DNA of 64,000 nt from Candidatus Pantoea bituminis (GCF_018842675.1 NZ_JAGTWO010000004.1:1674001-1738000); one strand, 5' to 3'. Numbered from the stretch's first letter, positions 21,593 to 31,229 are shown. Notes: a model not told the origin generated them from the sequence alone. Made by a program: numbers and translations.

Positions 21593-21717
21593 GGTGTCGA
21601 CCATTGTTCAGCAAATGATGCGCTGGATGGTAGCGATTTTCAGGGAGAATGTCATGGTTGAGCGGGCGAGATTATCTGTTGCAGTTTTGTCTCTTGCTGA
21701 TTAACACAGCGAACTTG

Positions 21718-22303
21718 ACGCTCGGCGTAAACCTTCGGTCGAAACTTCTCATCCTTCTCATATAGAGCAGGTTGAATTTTTCATTTGAGGTGGAATCGGA
21801 GTATCTGAGAGGGTGGTGGGAGAAGGATTATGCGGCGCGCTGCGCCTTCCCTGCGGGCCGCGCTGAAGCGCGTTGTCTCGCTACGCTCGGCTCGAACCTT
21901 CGGTCGAAGCTTCTCATCCTTCTCATATAGAGCAGGTTGAATTTTTCATTTGAGGTGGAATCGGAGTATCTGAGATGGTGGTGGGAGAAGGATTATGCGG
22001 CGCGCTGCGCCTTCCTGCGTGCCGCGCTGAAGCGCGTTGTCTCGCTACGCTCGGCTCGAACCTTCGGTCGAAGCTTCTCATCCTTCTCGTGTAGAGCAGG
22101 TTAAATTTGTCACTTGAGGTGGAATCGGAGTATCTGAGATGGTGGTGGGAGAAGGATTATGCGGCGCGCTGCGCCTTCCTGCGGGCCGCGCTGAAGCGCG
22201 TTGTCTCGCTACGCTCGGCTCGAACCTTCGGTCGAAGCTTCTCATCCTTCTCGTGTAGAGCAGGTTGAATTTTTCATTTGAGGTGAAATCGGAGTATCTG
22301 AGA
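21718..22303 (-). repeat. rtT-like tandem repeats downstream of tRNA-Tyr
   Basis: Three full units of 164-165 bases plus one partial unit, read on the minus strand directly after the second tRNA-Tyr. Each unit starts with a copy of the tRNA 3' end (AATCCTTCTCCCACCACCA), with repeat starts near 21812, 21977, 22141 and the tRNA itself at 22305. Units contain short GC-rich hairpins (CGCGC/GCGCG, GGCGC/GCGCC). This is the arrangement of the E. coli tyrT rtT array, where 178-bp repeats follow tyrTV. Copies differ at only a few positions. No open frame like the E. coli tpr is evident. Confidence 0.88.
22141..22303 (-). ncRNA. rttR: Candidate rtT RNA, first repeat unit
   Basis: In E. coli an rtT RNA of about 171 nt is released when the tyrT transcript is processed and is linked to the stringent response. 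The first unit here is in the equivalent position, starting right after the tRNA CCA end. That an RNA accumulates in this organism is inference. Confidence 0.45.
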
Positions 22304-22388
<85 letters not shown>

Positions 22389-22430
22389 AGGGATATAATC
22401 TTGTGAGCTCAGGCGAAGAAACGATTCAGA

Positions 22431-22515
<85 letters not shown>

Positions 22516-22549
22516 ATGGCCTGAATCTTTGTGCCTGAAGGCGGGGCGC

Positions 22550-22577
22550 ATCATACCAAATGGGCAATGGGTGTAAA
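22550..22577 (-). promoter_or_regulatory. tyrT promoter with stringent discriminator
   Basis: TTTACA (22572-22577), a 16-base spacer and TATGAT (22550-22555), then GCGCCCCGCC. The hexamers and the GC-rich discriminator equal those of E. coli tyrT, the classic ppGpp/DksA-repressed promoter. FIS sites upstream are likely but were not resolved. Confidence 0.92.
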
Positions 22578-22621
22578 GCGCCCATGTTGAAATGATGAAT
22601 CGTTTGCCCACTTTTTACGCG

Positions 22622-22652
22622 TAGCGCTGAATTCCCAAGCAATTCAGCGCTA
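22622..22652 (-). terminator. Hairpin between purU and tyrT
   Basis: TAGCGCTGAATT pairs perfectly with AATTCAGCGCTA (12 bp, 7-base loop), starting 7 bases beyond the restored purU stop. No T-run follows, so it may be a weak terminator or 3'-end protector that insulates the tyrT promoter. Confidence 0.6.
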
Positions 22653-22658
22653 AAGCGT

Positions 22659-23506
22659 TTAAAGAATAATCGTGCGGTTGCCGTAAACGAAAACGCGTTG
22701 GCCAAGAACTTTATATAATGCATTGCTTAATACATTTTTTCTACGTCGCGACCGGCTCGCATCATCTCATCCGCGGTATAGCTGTGATCCACATTAATCA
22801 CGTCCTGCATGATGATTGGGCCTTCATCAAGATTATCATTCACATAGTGCGCAGTTGCACCGATGATTTTAACGCCGCGTTCATAGGCTTGATGATAAGG
22901 GCGCGCCCCGATAAAGGCAGGCAAAAACGAATGGTGAATATTGATAATTTGATTGGGATAACGCTGAACAAAAGCGGGCGTTAATACGCGCATGTATTTC
23001 GCTAATACCACGTAATCGGGCTGATACCGATCAATCTCTTCTACCATGCGGTTATCATGCTCTTCACGCGTCAATCCTTCATGGCTTACCAGCGCAAAAG
23101 GAATATCGAAGCGTTCAACTAAAGAACGTAAAGTATCGTGATTACCAATAACAGCCGCAATTTCCATATCCAGACCGCCAAAAGCACTTTTCATCAGCAG
23201 ATCGCCAAGACAATGCGCTTCTTTAGTCACCAAAATTACAACGCGACGACGTCCAGCGCTGTGTAATTCGCGGACTGAACCTTGGGGCAGGGCACTATCT
23301 AAATCGGCTAGCAGTGTGTTGTCGTTAAAAATCCCTTCCAGCTCAGTGCGCATAAAGAAGCGCCCGGTGCGATGATCAACAAACTCATTGTTTTGCACGA
23401 TATTGAGTTCGTGCTTGTAACAAATATTAGTGATTTTGGCGATCAGACCTTTTGCATCGGGACAAATGGTACGTAGAACTTTTCTTTGCATGGTTTGCGC
23501 TTGCAT
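22659..23506 (-). pseudogene. purU: Formyltetrahydrofolate deformylase, C-terminal frameshift
   Basis: Makes formate and tetrahydrofolate from 10-formyl-THF, feeding PurT and balancing one-carbon pools. An ACT domain (residues 1-90) is followed by the formyltransferase-like domain with 'INIHHSFLPAFIGA', including the catalytic His. After 'GRDVEK' the frame reads MY-stop. Adding one A to the run of six (T on the plus strand, 22735-22740) restores the family ending NVLSNALYKVLGQRVFVYG and a stop at 22659, 282 aa. As written, about 23 C-terminal residues are lost; the catalytic part remains. Confidence 0.9.
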
Positions 23507-23562
23507 CTCAATAAGAGTCCTGTCAAAGCATTAAGGGTAAAACTGTTGTGCTGGTGGCTCAC

Positions 23563-24017
23563 TCAGCCGCAACACTTCTTGTATTTTTTATCGGAGCCAC
23601 ACGGGCAGCGATCGTTGCGCCCTAACTCTGGCGCTGTTCCATCAACATAGTACCAGCGTTGATCCTCGCGAAGAAAGCGTGAACATTCATAGAGAGCGTG
23701 AATGCTGTTTTTTTCGCGGTATCGCGCAAAAAGGTAACGAAAGCTTCATTATCATGGCTTCCGATAATACAACGAGTTACATTCAGACTTAACCATTCGG
23801 TGCCGGGAAAACTTTCAGATAAAAGCCCTGCAAGAGTGGATTCACGTTTGGCTGGATGCCAGGTCGAGACAAGGTAAGCAGCATCTTGCTTAGCATAAGC
23901 GCTGTAACGTGAACGCATGAGTTGTTCAGCAGTTGCCGGGGTTTGATTGCCTTTCAGAAAGGGCTCACAACATAGGCTATACTGCTTTCCGCTGCAGCAG
24001 GGGCACTTTTCAGACAC
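23563..24017 (-). pseudogene. ychJ: SEC-C motif protein YchJ, frameshifted
   Basis: Small protein of unknown role with two cysteine clusters, 'CPCCSGKQYSLCC' at the N-terminus and a SEC-C zinc motif '[13 protein letters not shown]' at the C-terminus. The frame is lost at a run of five A (23728-23732 on the plus strand). One more base gives [13 protein letters not shown] and full length (151 aa) ending at 23563. As written, 131 residues are made and the C-terminal zinc motif is lost. GTG start at 24017 with AGGAG 6 bases before. Divergent from rssA. Confidence 0.85.
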
Positions 24018-24113
24018 GTAAGCTCCTGAGAGTGTGAAGAAGAAAAATAATAAGCGCTATGGTAGCCGACCCCAAGCTGCGAAGCTATGTATTGAAGCAG
24101 GACCAGAGAACAG

Positions 24114-25018
24114 ATGAGAAAAGTAAAAGTTGGATTGGCACTGGGTTCAGGCGCAGCCAAAGGATGGGCACATATAGGTGTAATCAAGGCTCTTGAACGC
24201 GCAGGCATTGAAATTGACGTTGTTGCTGGATGCTCTGTCGGGGCTTTAGTCGGTTCGGCTTACGTGAATAACCGATTAGCCGTGATGGAAAAGTGGGTCA
24301 GCGCCTTTAGCTATTGGGATGTCATTCGTCTGATGGATGTCTCCTGGCAACGCGGCGGATTACTGCGCGGTGAGCGGGTATTTAACCACATCCGACAGTT
24401 GATCCCACATGATTCTATTGAAGCCTGTAACAAGCCTTTTGGTGTCGTGGCGACCAATCTCAGCACAGGGCGGGAATTGTGGCTTACGGAAGGTGATCTT
24501 CATCAGGCTGTGCGTGCTTCCTGTAGTATGCCAGGCTTATTACCACCTGTCGGCTACAATGGTTATTGGTTAGTCGACGGCGCGGTAGTCAATCCTGTTC
24601 CTGTCTCGCTGACGCGAGCGATGGGTGCTGATATCGTTATTGCTGTTGATCTTCAACATGATGCACACTTAATGCAGCAAGACTTGTTATCGGTTACACC
24701 GCAAAACAGTGAGGAAGAAGCTGCTGCGGCTGCGTTAGACTGGAGAAGTAAGTTGCGTCAGCGTCTGGTGAATTTTACCCAGCGTCGCGCATCACAAACG
24801 CCTGGAGCGATGGAAATTATGACAACATCAATTCAGGTTTTGGAAAATCGCCTTAAACGCAACCGCATGGCAGGTGATCCTCCCGATGTTCTTATTCAGC
24901 CGTTTTGTCCGCAAATTTCCACACTGGACTTTCATCGTGCCGAAGAAGCTATTGAGGCAGGTAAGGCCGCTGTTGAGAAAAAATGGATGAACTTTTACCG
25001 CTGGTCCGCAGTAGATAA
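24114..25018 (+). pseudogene. rssA: Patatin-like protein RssA, C-terminal frameshift
   Basis: Patatin-family protein encoded with the RpoS regulator RssB. The oxyanion loop 'LGSGAAKGWAHIG', nucleophile elbow 'GCSVG' and dyad 'VDGAVVNP' are intact. The frame shifts at the A6 run 24978-24983: KKWMNFYRW is read where KKMDELLPLVRSR-stop is expected. Restoring one A gives 301 aa, exactly the E. coli length, ending at 25018. As written, the frame instead runs on to 25133, adding about 50 foreign residues and overlapping rssB. The catalytic part is unaffected. Confidence 0.88.
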
Positions 25019-25117
25019 TCAGGTTGTTCATTCACAGATGTCACTTCGGTCAATTCTGAAAGGCGCAACTGCGTTTTATGAACCACTATTGAATTATCTG
25101 GTACGCAGGGGGAGAGA

Positions 25118-26134
25118 ATGGAAAAACCACTAATCGGCAAAAAGATACTCATTGTCGAAGATGAGGCCGTTTTCCGTTCGTTGCTGGACCAATTTTTGTT
25201 ATCGATGGGTGCTGTGACGTTACAAGCGGAAGACGGTGTAGACGCGATAGCGCAGCTACAACAGCACACTGTTGACCTTATAATTTGTGATCTTGAGATG
25301 CCGCGTATGAACGGCATTCAGTTTGTTGAGCATATTCGGACACGGGGTAATAGTGTACCGGTGTTGGTTATTTCAGCCACAGAAAACATGGCTGACATTG
25401 CCCATGTCTTGAGATTAGGTGTACAGGATGTGCTGCTCAAACCGCTGAAAAACTTTGAACGCTTTCGTGAAGCGGTATACGAATGCCTTTACCCTTCGAT
25501 GTTTACCTCTAAAGTCGAAGAGGATGAACAGCTTTTTCAGGACTGGGACGCCTTAGTTCGTGATCCCAAAGCCGCCGCAAAATTGCTTAAGCAACTTCAG
25601 CCGCCGGTACAGCAAAATATCGCCAATTGCCGCGTCAATTATCGTCAGTTAACCATGGCTGAGCAGCCGGGGTTGGTGCTGGATATTGCCGCGCTATCTG
25701 ACAAAGACCTGGCTTTCTATTGTCTGGATGTTACCCGAGCAGGCGACAATGGCGTTCTGGCTGCGCTGCTCTTACGGGCGCTGTTCAATGGCTTGCTGCA
25801 AGAACAGTTATCGGGACAAAAACAGCTGCTTCCTGAACTCAACGGTTTGCTCCGGCAGGTAAATTTACTCTTGCGGCAAGCAAACCTGAGCGGTCAGTTT
25901 CCGCTCTTAGTGGGTTATTATCACCGCGGTTTGAAAAATTTGATATTGGTTTCAGCAGGTTTAAATGCCACTTTGCATGTTCATGCCCATCAAATTCAAC
26001 TCAGTAATGGGGTTCCCCTTGGCACTATGGGAAGTACCCACCTCAACCAGATCAGTCAGCGTGCAGACACCTGGCAATGCCACGTGTGGGGCGCTGGTGG
26101 CCGCATTCGTCTGATGTTATCTGCTGAAGAATAG
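25118..26134 (+). CDS. rssB: Response regulator RssB, RpoS adaptor
   Basis: 338 aa. Binds sigma-S and delivers it to ClpXP for degradation. N-terminal receiver domain with the acidic pair 'EDE' at 15-17, phospho-acceptor Asp58 in 'IICDLEMPRMNG' and the signalling Lys in 'DVLLKP'. The C-terminal part is an inactive PP2C-like domain. Complete and in frame. With H-NS (29.7 kb) and rssA it forms the general-stress control neighbourhood conserved with E. coli. Start MEKPLIGKKI at 25118 has a GGGGGAGAGA ribosome site. Confidence 0.95.
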   Translation: MEKPLIGKKILIVEDEAVFRSLLDQFLLSMGAVTLQAEDGVDAIAQLQQHTVDLIICDLEMPRMNGIQFVEHIRTRGNSVPVLVISATENMADIAHVLRLGVQDVLLKPLKNFERFREAVYECLYPSMFTSKVEEDEQLFQDWDALVRDPKAAAKLLKQLQPPVQQNIANCRVNYRQLTMAEQPGLVLDIAALSDKDLAFYCLDVTRAGDNGVLAALLLRALFNGLLQEQLSGQKQLLPELNGLLRQVNLLLRQANLSGQFPLLVGYYHRGLKNLILVSAGLNATLHVHAHQIQLSNGVPLGTMGSTHLNQISQRADTWQCHVWGAGGRIRLMLSAEE

Positions 26135-26149
26135 ACAGAAAAACAAAAT

Positions 26150-26179
26150 TCTCCTGGCGCTGGAGACAGGTCCAGGAGA
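26150..26179. terminator. Inverted repeat after rssB
   Basis: TCTCCTGG (26150-26157) and CCAGGAGA (26172-26179) form an 8-bp stem with a 14-base loop, 16 bases past the rssB stop. No clear T-run follows, so it is a possible weak terminator ahead of the galU promoter. Confidence 0.4.
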
Positions 26180-26326
26180 TGGCTTTACACTTGGGTAATA
26201 GTCTTAATTTCTGCGGATTCACTTCTTCCAGGATAAATCCGTTCGATAGTAACTGATATACTCATTTCCGAATTTAAACCGACATATCAAGTATTAACTT
26301 GAACGGCCTATAAGAGAGGTATCTTA

Positions 26327-27235
26327 ATGTCTGCCTATAAGTCCAAAGTAAAAAAAGCGGTAATCCCGGTAGCTGGTTTGGGTACACGCATGTTGCCTGC
26401 CACTAAAGCGATTCCGAAAGAGATGTTACCGCTGGTCGATAAGCCGTTAATCCAGTATGTCGTTAACGAGTGTATCGCGGCTGGAATTAATGAAATTGTG
26501 CTGGTAACGCACTCTTCTAAAAACGCCATTGAGAACCACTTCGATACCAGCTTTGAATTGGAATCCATGTTGGAAAAACGTGTTAAGCGTCAGTTGCTGG
26601 ATGAAATTCAGTCTATCTGTCCTCCACATGTCACCATCATGCAGGTTCGTCAAGGTATCGCTAAAGGCCTTGGCCATGCGGTAATGTGCGCACATCCGCT
26701 GATCGGTGATGAGCCTGTTGCGGTTATTCTGCCGGACGTGATCATCGACGAATATGAATCAAATCCGACCAAAGATAACCTGGCAGAAATGCTGAGCCGT
26801 TATGAAGAGTCAGGCCGCAGTCAAATCATGGTTGAGCCTGTTGCCGATGTAACCGCTTACGGTGTGGTAGATTGCCAGGGCGCAGAACTGAACCCAGGTG
26901 AAAGTGCTCCGATGGTTGGCGTTGTTGAAAAACCAAAAGCGGCTGAAGCACCTTCAAATCTGGCTGTAGTAGGACGTTATGTTCTGTCTGCTGATATCTG
27001 GCCACTGCTGGCTAAAACGCCTCCAGGTGCGGGTGGTGAAGTTCAGCTGACTGACTCCATCGCTATGTTGATGGAAAAAGAAACCGTTGAAGCTTACCAC
27101 CTGAAAGGTGTTAGCCATGACTGCGGTAACAAACTGGGCTACATGCAAGCTTTCGTTGAGTATGGTGTTCGTCACTCAGTATTGGGCAAAGATTTCTCTG
27201 AATGGCTCAATAACGAGATTGGCAACAAAAAGTAA
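26327..27235 (+). CDS. galU: UTP-glucose-1-phosphate uridylyltransferase GalU
   Basis: 302 aa; makes UDP-glucose from UTP and glucose-1-phosphate, the entry to LPS core, exopolysaccharide, trehalose and UDP-glucuronate. Signature '[19 protein letters not shown]' near residue 20 and 'GLGHAV' near 115 are intact, as is the 'VEKP' uridine-site loop. Followed 22 bases later by ugd and then an epimerase, so its product is directly passed to UDP-sugar acids. In E. coli galU is followed by hns instead. Confidence 0.97.
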   Translation: MSAYKSKVKKAVIPVAGLGTRMLPATKAIPKEMLPLVDKPLIQYVVNECIAAGINEIVLVTHSSKNAIENHFDTSFELESMLEKRVKRQLLDEIQSICPPHVTIMQVRQGIAKGLGHAVMCAHPLIGDEPVAVILPDVIIDEYESNPTKDNLAEMLSRYEESGRSQIMVEPVADVTAYGVVDCQGAELNPGESAPMVGVVEKPKAAEAPSNLAVVGRYVLSADIWPLLAKTPPGAGGEVQLTDSIAMLMEKETVEAYHLKGVSHDCGNKLGYMQAFVEYGVRHSVLGKDFSEWLNNEIGNKK

Positions 27236-27257
27236 TTTATAAACACGGGATAACTCA

Positions 27258-28598
27258 ATGAAAGTCACTGTATTTGGTATCGGCTATGTCGGTCTGGTTC
27301 AGGCTGCGGTGTTGGCCGAAGTCGGACATGACGTTCTGTGCATTGATGTCGACGAAAACAAGGTCGAAAACCTCAAAAAGGGCATCATCCCTATTTTTGA
27401 ACCAGGTTTGACGCCGTTAGTAATGTCTAATTACGAAGCGGGCCGCCTTAAGTTCAGCACCGACGCTAAATTGGGCGTCGATCATGGTGTGATGCAATTT
27501 ATTGCTGTGGGCACGCCACCCGACGAAGATGGTTCTGCCGATCTAAAATATGTTACCGCCGTGGCACGAACCATTGCGCAGCACATGAACGATCATAAAG
27601 TGGTTATCGACAAATCTACCGTTCCTGTTGGAACCGCAGATAAAGTGCGTTCGGTAATGGCTGAAACACTTCAGGCGCGTGATGCTAACATCAGTTTTGA
27701 TGTGGTTTCTAACCCTGAGTTTCTTAAAGAAGGTGCTGCGGTAAATGACTGCATGCGCCCAGAGCGCATCGTTGTCGGCACCGACAATGATGAGGTGGTT
27801 GAACTGTTACGCGAGCTCTATGAGCCGTTTAACCGTAACCACGATCGCATGATTTTGATGGATATCCGAAGTGCAGAACTGACTAAGTACGCCGCGAACT
27901 GCATGCTGGCGACTAAAATCAGCTTCATGAATGAGATGTCGAACCTCGCTGAGCGCTTAGGCGCAGATATTGAAAAAGTGCGCCAGGGTATTGGATCTGA
28001 TCCACGCATTGGCTATCACTTCATCTATCCAGGCTGTGGTTATGGCGGCTCATGCTTCCCGAAAGATGTACAGGCACTGATTCGCACCGCTGAGTCAATT
28101 GGCTATCAACCACGCCTTTTACAGGCCGTGGAAGATGTGAATGACAACCAGAAGAATAAGCTGCCTACGTTCATTAAGCGTCACTTCGGCGAAAACCTGA
28201 GCGGTAAGACCTTTGCTTTATGGGGTTTATCGTTTAAGCCGAACACCGATGACATGCGTGAAGCCTCCAGCCGTGTGCTGATGGAAACACTGTGGGAAGC
28301 GGGCGCGTCGGTTCAGGCTTTTGATCCTGAAGCAATGGATGAAGCGCAACGCATCTATGGTCACCGCAGCGATCTTAAGCTGATGGGTACTAAAGAAGCA
28401 GCATTGCAGGGCGCTGACGGGCTGGTGATTTGTACGGAATGGCAGAATTTCCGTGCACCTGACTTTGACGTTATCAAAAATGCACTGAAAGAACCCGTGA
28501 TTTTTGATGGTCGTAACCTGTATGATCCAGAGCGTACAAGCAAACGCGGTTTCGTTTATTATGCAATCGGCCGCGGAGCGTCCATCAATATTGCGTAA
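27258..28598 (+). CDS. ugd: UDP-glucose 6-dehydrogenase (long type)
   Basis: 446 aa; oxidises UDP-glucose twice with NAD+ to UDP-glucuronate. N-terminal Rossmann '[21 protein letters not shown]', the catalytic Cys in '[11 protein letters not shown]' near residue 260, and a C-terminal UDP-binding domain with '[14 protein letters not shown]'. It is longer than the E. coli cps-locus Ugd (388 aa) and belongs to a different branch. The tight galU-ugd-epimerase layout indicates one operon for UDP-uronic acids used in surface polysaccharide or LPS modification (inference). Confidence 0.93.
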   Translation: MKVTVFGIGYVGLVQAAVLAEVGHDVLCIDVDENKVENLKKGIIPIFEPGLTPLVMSNYEAGRLKFSTDAKLGVDHGVMQFIAVGTPPDEDGSADLKYVTAVARTIAQHMNDHKVVIDKSTVPVGTADKVRSVMAETLQARDANISFDVVSNPEFLKEGAAVNDCMRPERIVVGTDNDEVVELLRELYEPFNRNHDRMILMDIRSAELTKYAANCMLATKISFMNEMSNLAERLGADIEKVRQGIGSDPRIGYHFIYPGCGYGGSCFPKDVQALIRTAESIGYQPRLLQAVEDVNDNQKNKLPTFIKRHFGENLSGKTFALWGLSFKPNTDDMREASSRVLMETLWEAGASVQAFDPEAMDEAQRIYGHRSDLKLMGTKEAALQGADGLVICTEWQNFRAPDFDVIKNALKEPVIFDGRNLYDPERTSKRGFVYYAIGRGASINIA

Positions 28599-28612
28599 TT
28601 GACGAGGGATTT

Positions 28613-29620
28613 ATGAACTTTCTGGTAACCGGCGCCGCAGGCTTTATTGGATTTCATGTTAGCCAACGCTTGTTGGCCGCCGGTCACCAGGTTGTCGGAA
28701 TCGACAACCTGAATGACTATTACGACGTCAACCTCAAAAAATCCCGCCTCGATTTAATAAAGCACTCTCCAGATTTTAATTTTATTGAACTGGATTTAGC
28801 CGACCGTGAAGCTATGGCTTCACTTTTTCAGCAGCATCAATTCCAACGCGTCATTCATCTTGGCGCGCAGGCAGGGGTTCGTTACTCAATTGAAAATCCC
28901 GGCGCCTATGCAGATGCTAACCTCATTGGCCATCTCAATGTTCTTGAAGGATGCCGTCACCATAAAATAGAGCATCTGCTCTACGCATCCTCCAGTTCGG
29001 TATATGGTCTCAACCGTAAAATGCCTTTCTCTACCGACGATAGCGTTGACCATCCTGTATCGCTTTATGCGGCGACTAAAAAAGCCAATGAGCTGATGTC
29101 GCATACCTATTCGCATCTTTATCAATTACCGACCACAGGATTGCGCTTCTTCACCGTATACGGTCCTTGGGGACGCCCCGATATGGCATTGTTCAAATTC
29201 ACACGGGCGATGCTCGCCGGTGAAGCCATTGATGTTTATAACCAAGGCCAAATGAAGCGTGATTTCACTTATATTGATGACATTGCTGAAGCCATTGTGC
29301 GTTTGCAGGATGTCATTCCGCAGAAAGATGATAACTGGAGCGTAGAAACAGGTTCGCCTGCTACCAGTTCTGCGCCTTACCGTGTTTATAATATTGGTAA
29401 CAGCCATCCAGTGACATTAATCAGTTACATTGAAGCAATTGAAAAAGCGCTGGGAATCACCGCCATTAAAAATTTAATGCCAATGCAGCCTGGCGATGTA
29501 CTTGAAACCAGCGCCGATACGCAGGCTTTATTTGATGCGATTGGCTTTAAGCCGCAAACCAGCGTTGAAGAGGGCGTTAAGCGCTTTGTCGATTGGTATC
29601 GTGACTTTTATAAAATTTAA
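28613..29620 (+). CDS. NAD-dependent epimerase, UDP-glucuronate 4-epimerase-like
   Basis: 335-aa short-chain dehydrogenase/epimerase. 'GAAGFIGFHVSQRLL' at the N-terminus binds NAD; 'SSSVYG' and the catalytic 'YAATKKANE' (Tyr-x3-Lys) follow, then 'RFFTVYGPWGRPDMA', typical of UDP-glucuronate 4-epimerases (GalE/CapI/WbnF group). The substrate is inferred from the adjacent ugd: it would give UDP-galacturonate. It starts 14 bases after ugd with a GAGGG ribosome site and ends at a terminator. Confidence 0.85.
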   Translation: MNFLVTGAAGFIGFHVSQRLLAAGHQVVGIDNLNDYYDVNLKKSRLDLIKHSPDFNFIELDLADREAMASLFQQHQFQRVIHLGAQAGVRYSIENPGAYADANLIGHLNVLEGCRHHKIEHLLYASSSSVYGLNRKMPFSTDDSVDHPVSLYAATKKANELMSHTYSHLYQLPTTGLRFFTVYGPWGRPDMALFKFTRAMLAGEAIDVYNQGQMKRDFTYIDDIAEAIVRLQDVIPQKDDNWSVETGSPATSSAPYRVYNIGNSHPVTLISYIEAIEKALGITAIKNLMPMQPGDVLETSADTQALFDAIGFKPQTSVEEGVKRFVDWYRDFYKI

Positions 29621-29626
29621 AGATAA

Positions 29627-29650
29627 AAAAGGAAGCCTTGGCTTCCTTTC
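29627..29650 (+). terminator. Terminator of the galU-ugd-epimerase unit
   Basis: AAAGGAAGC/GCTTCCTTT stem with CTTG loop, 10 bases past the epimerase stop. Convergent hns lies beyond it. Confidence 0.8.
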
Positions 29651-29718
29651 CTGATGTGTAAAAGGCAGGTCTGTAATCGATCAAAATGACCCGCCAAATT
29701 ACGAAGCACTCACTGCTA

Positions 29719-30126
29719 TTAAAGCAAAAAGTCTTCTAGCTGTTTACCTTGTTCTTCAAGGGCTTTTTTAATAACTGCTGGAGTACGACCTTGACCTGTC
29801 CAGGTTTTAGTTTCGCCATTTTCATCAACGTACTGATATTTTGCAGGACGTGCTGCACGCTTGGCTTTGCCTGAGGTTTTGGACTCAGCTAATGCGCTGA
29901 GCAGCTCATTAGGATCTATACCATCTGCCATCAGCATTTCACGGTATTGTTCCAGCTTACGCGTGCGCTCTGCGTTTTCCGCTTCAACTTGAGATTCTTC
30001 GTCGCGGCGTTCATTCACCACAACTTCCAGTTTCTCCAGCATTTCTTCAAGCGTTTCAACTGTACATTCTCTGGCTTGAGCACGCAGAGTGCGGATATTA
30101 TTAAGAATTTTAAGTGCTTCGCTCAT
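29719..30126 (-). CDS. hns: Nucleoid protein H-NS
   Basis: 135-aa DNA-bridging repressor of AT-rich and horizontally acquired genes. The N-terminal coiled coil for oligomerisation covers about residues 1-65. The C-terminal DNA-binding domain has the hook motif '[14 protein letters not shown]' near residue 108. The start [10 protein letters not shown] at 30126 has an AGGA site; a longer in-frame start is a shadow. Full, intact, with a consensus-like promoter. Position next to tdk and near galU is as in E. coli. Confidence 0.97.
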   Translation of the reverse strand: MSEALKILNNIRTLRAQARECTVETLEEMLEKLEVVVNERRDEESQVEAENAERTRKLEQYREMLMADGIDPNELLSALAESKTSGKAKRAARPAKYQYVDENGETKTWTGQGRTPAVIKKALEEQGKQLEDFLL

Positions 30127-30552
30127 TGTCCTGATCTCTGAATAATGAATAAAAGAGTTGTTCTGCCCGCTAATAATAGTGTTGGCAAAAAATAACTTCA
30201 ACAGCAAATTATGTTCATTAGTTAATCATGGATATTAAATTCATCTTTGAGAGACATAACCTAAACGAGACGCTAAGAAATTACTGAGTAGAAAATTTAT
30301 ATATCCAGAAACCTTATATAAAATAAGGTATCATTTATTTTATGACTAAAAGTGATGATTACTGACTTAAAGACAGCTTTATGTACTTTTAGTTTCAACG
30401 AAAGTTCTCCCGCTCACTAAAATAGTGGGGCATTAATAGACGAGTAGCTGAGCAGTTGTACAATACATCACCATTAATTCTCAGCGGCGTGTTTGATCGT
30501 TTGTGCTAAAATGGCCGGCATTCTGTTTCGTCCAAACTGAGATTCAGCTCAT
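30127..30552. other. Divergent hns/tdk control region
   Basis: A 426-base AT-rich gap. The hns promoter lies at 30173-30201. The tdk side has no clear promoter by eye. H-NS autoregulation through its AT-rich sequence is expected from E. coli. Confidence 0.55.
30173..30201 (-). promoter_or_regulatory. hns sigma-70 promoter
   Basis: TTGAAG (30196-30201), a 17-base spacer and TATTAT (30173-30178) on the minus strand, about 40 bases upstream of the ribosome site of hns. Confidence 0.75.
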
Positions 30553-31173
30553 ATGGCTCAACTCTATTTTTATTATTCCGCTATGAATGCCGGAAAGTCG
30601 ACTGCGCTATTACAGTCATCTTACAATTATCAGGAACGTGGTATGCGGACGTTAGTTTATACCGCGGAGATAGACGACCGTTTTGGTGTGGCTAAAGTCA
30701 GCTCCAGAATTGGTCTTTCATCACCTGCTTCGCTTTATAATTCAGAGACTAAGCTTAACGTTGATATTGCCGCAGAACATGCGCGTCAGCCCGTGCACTG
30801 CGTTCTGGTTGATGAGAGCCAGTTCTTAACGCGCGAACAGGTTAAAGCGTTATCAGACGTCGTTGACGACCTTGATATCCCGGTGCTTTGTTATGGGTTA
30901 CGCACTGATTTTCGCGGTGAGCTTTTTACGGGCAGTGAATATTTACTCGCCTGGGCTGACAAGCTAGTAGAACTGAAAACGATCTGCCATTGCGGGCGTA
31001 AAGCCAGCATGGTGCTGCGGTTAGACAGCAACGGCAAGCCTTTTAGTGAAGGAGAGCAGGTAGTGATAGGCGGTAACGAGCGCTACATTTCTGTATGCCG
31101 TAAACATTATAAGCAGGCAATTGACCAAGGCTCGCTCCAGGCGATACATGGAACACGATCTGTTGAAACGTGA
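30553..31173 (+). CDS. tdk: Thymidine kinase
   Basis: 206 aa; phosphorylates thymidine and deoxyuridine with ATP in pyrimidine salvage. Type II (zinc) thymidine kinase: P-loop 'SAMNAGKST' at residues 9-17, catalytic Glu in 'VDESQFL', lasso-loop and zinc Cys/His in 'CHCGRKA' and 'VCRKHYK'. Complete and followed by a strong terminator shared with adhE. Confidence 0.96.
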   Translation: MAQLYFYYSAMNAGKSTALLQSSYNYQERGMRTLVYTAEIDDRFGVAKVSSRIGLSSPASLYNSETKLNVDIAAEHARQPVHCVLVDESQFLTREQVKALSDVVDDLDIPVLCYGLRTDFRGELFTGSEYLLAWADKLVELKTICHCGRKASMVLRLDSNGKPFSEGEQVVIGGNERYISVCRKHYKQAIDQGSLQAIHGTRSVET

Positions 31174-31191
31174 TCGATAAGTAACAGAAAC

Positions 31192-31217
31192 AAAAAACCC
31201 GCCGCAGCGGGTTTTTT
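31192..31217. terminator. Bidirectional terminator between tdk and adhE
   Basis: AAAAAACCCGC, CGCA loop, GCGGGTTTTTT between convergent tdk and adhE. Near-ideal for both strands. Confidence 0.93.
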
Positions 31218-31229
31218 ATTCATAAGCAA

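Noticed and set aside
21718-22303. CRISPR array
   Set aside because: Units are about 164 bases, nearly identical throughout and lack spacer/repeat alternation; they start with tRNA sequence, so they are rtT-type repeats.
24114-25133. A naturally extended 339-aa RssA
   Set aside because: The extension is out of frame with a conserved family ending, and restoring one A gives exactly 301 residues.
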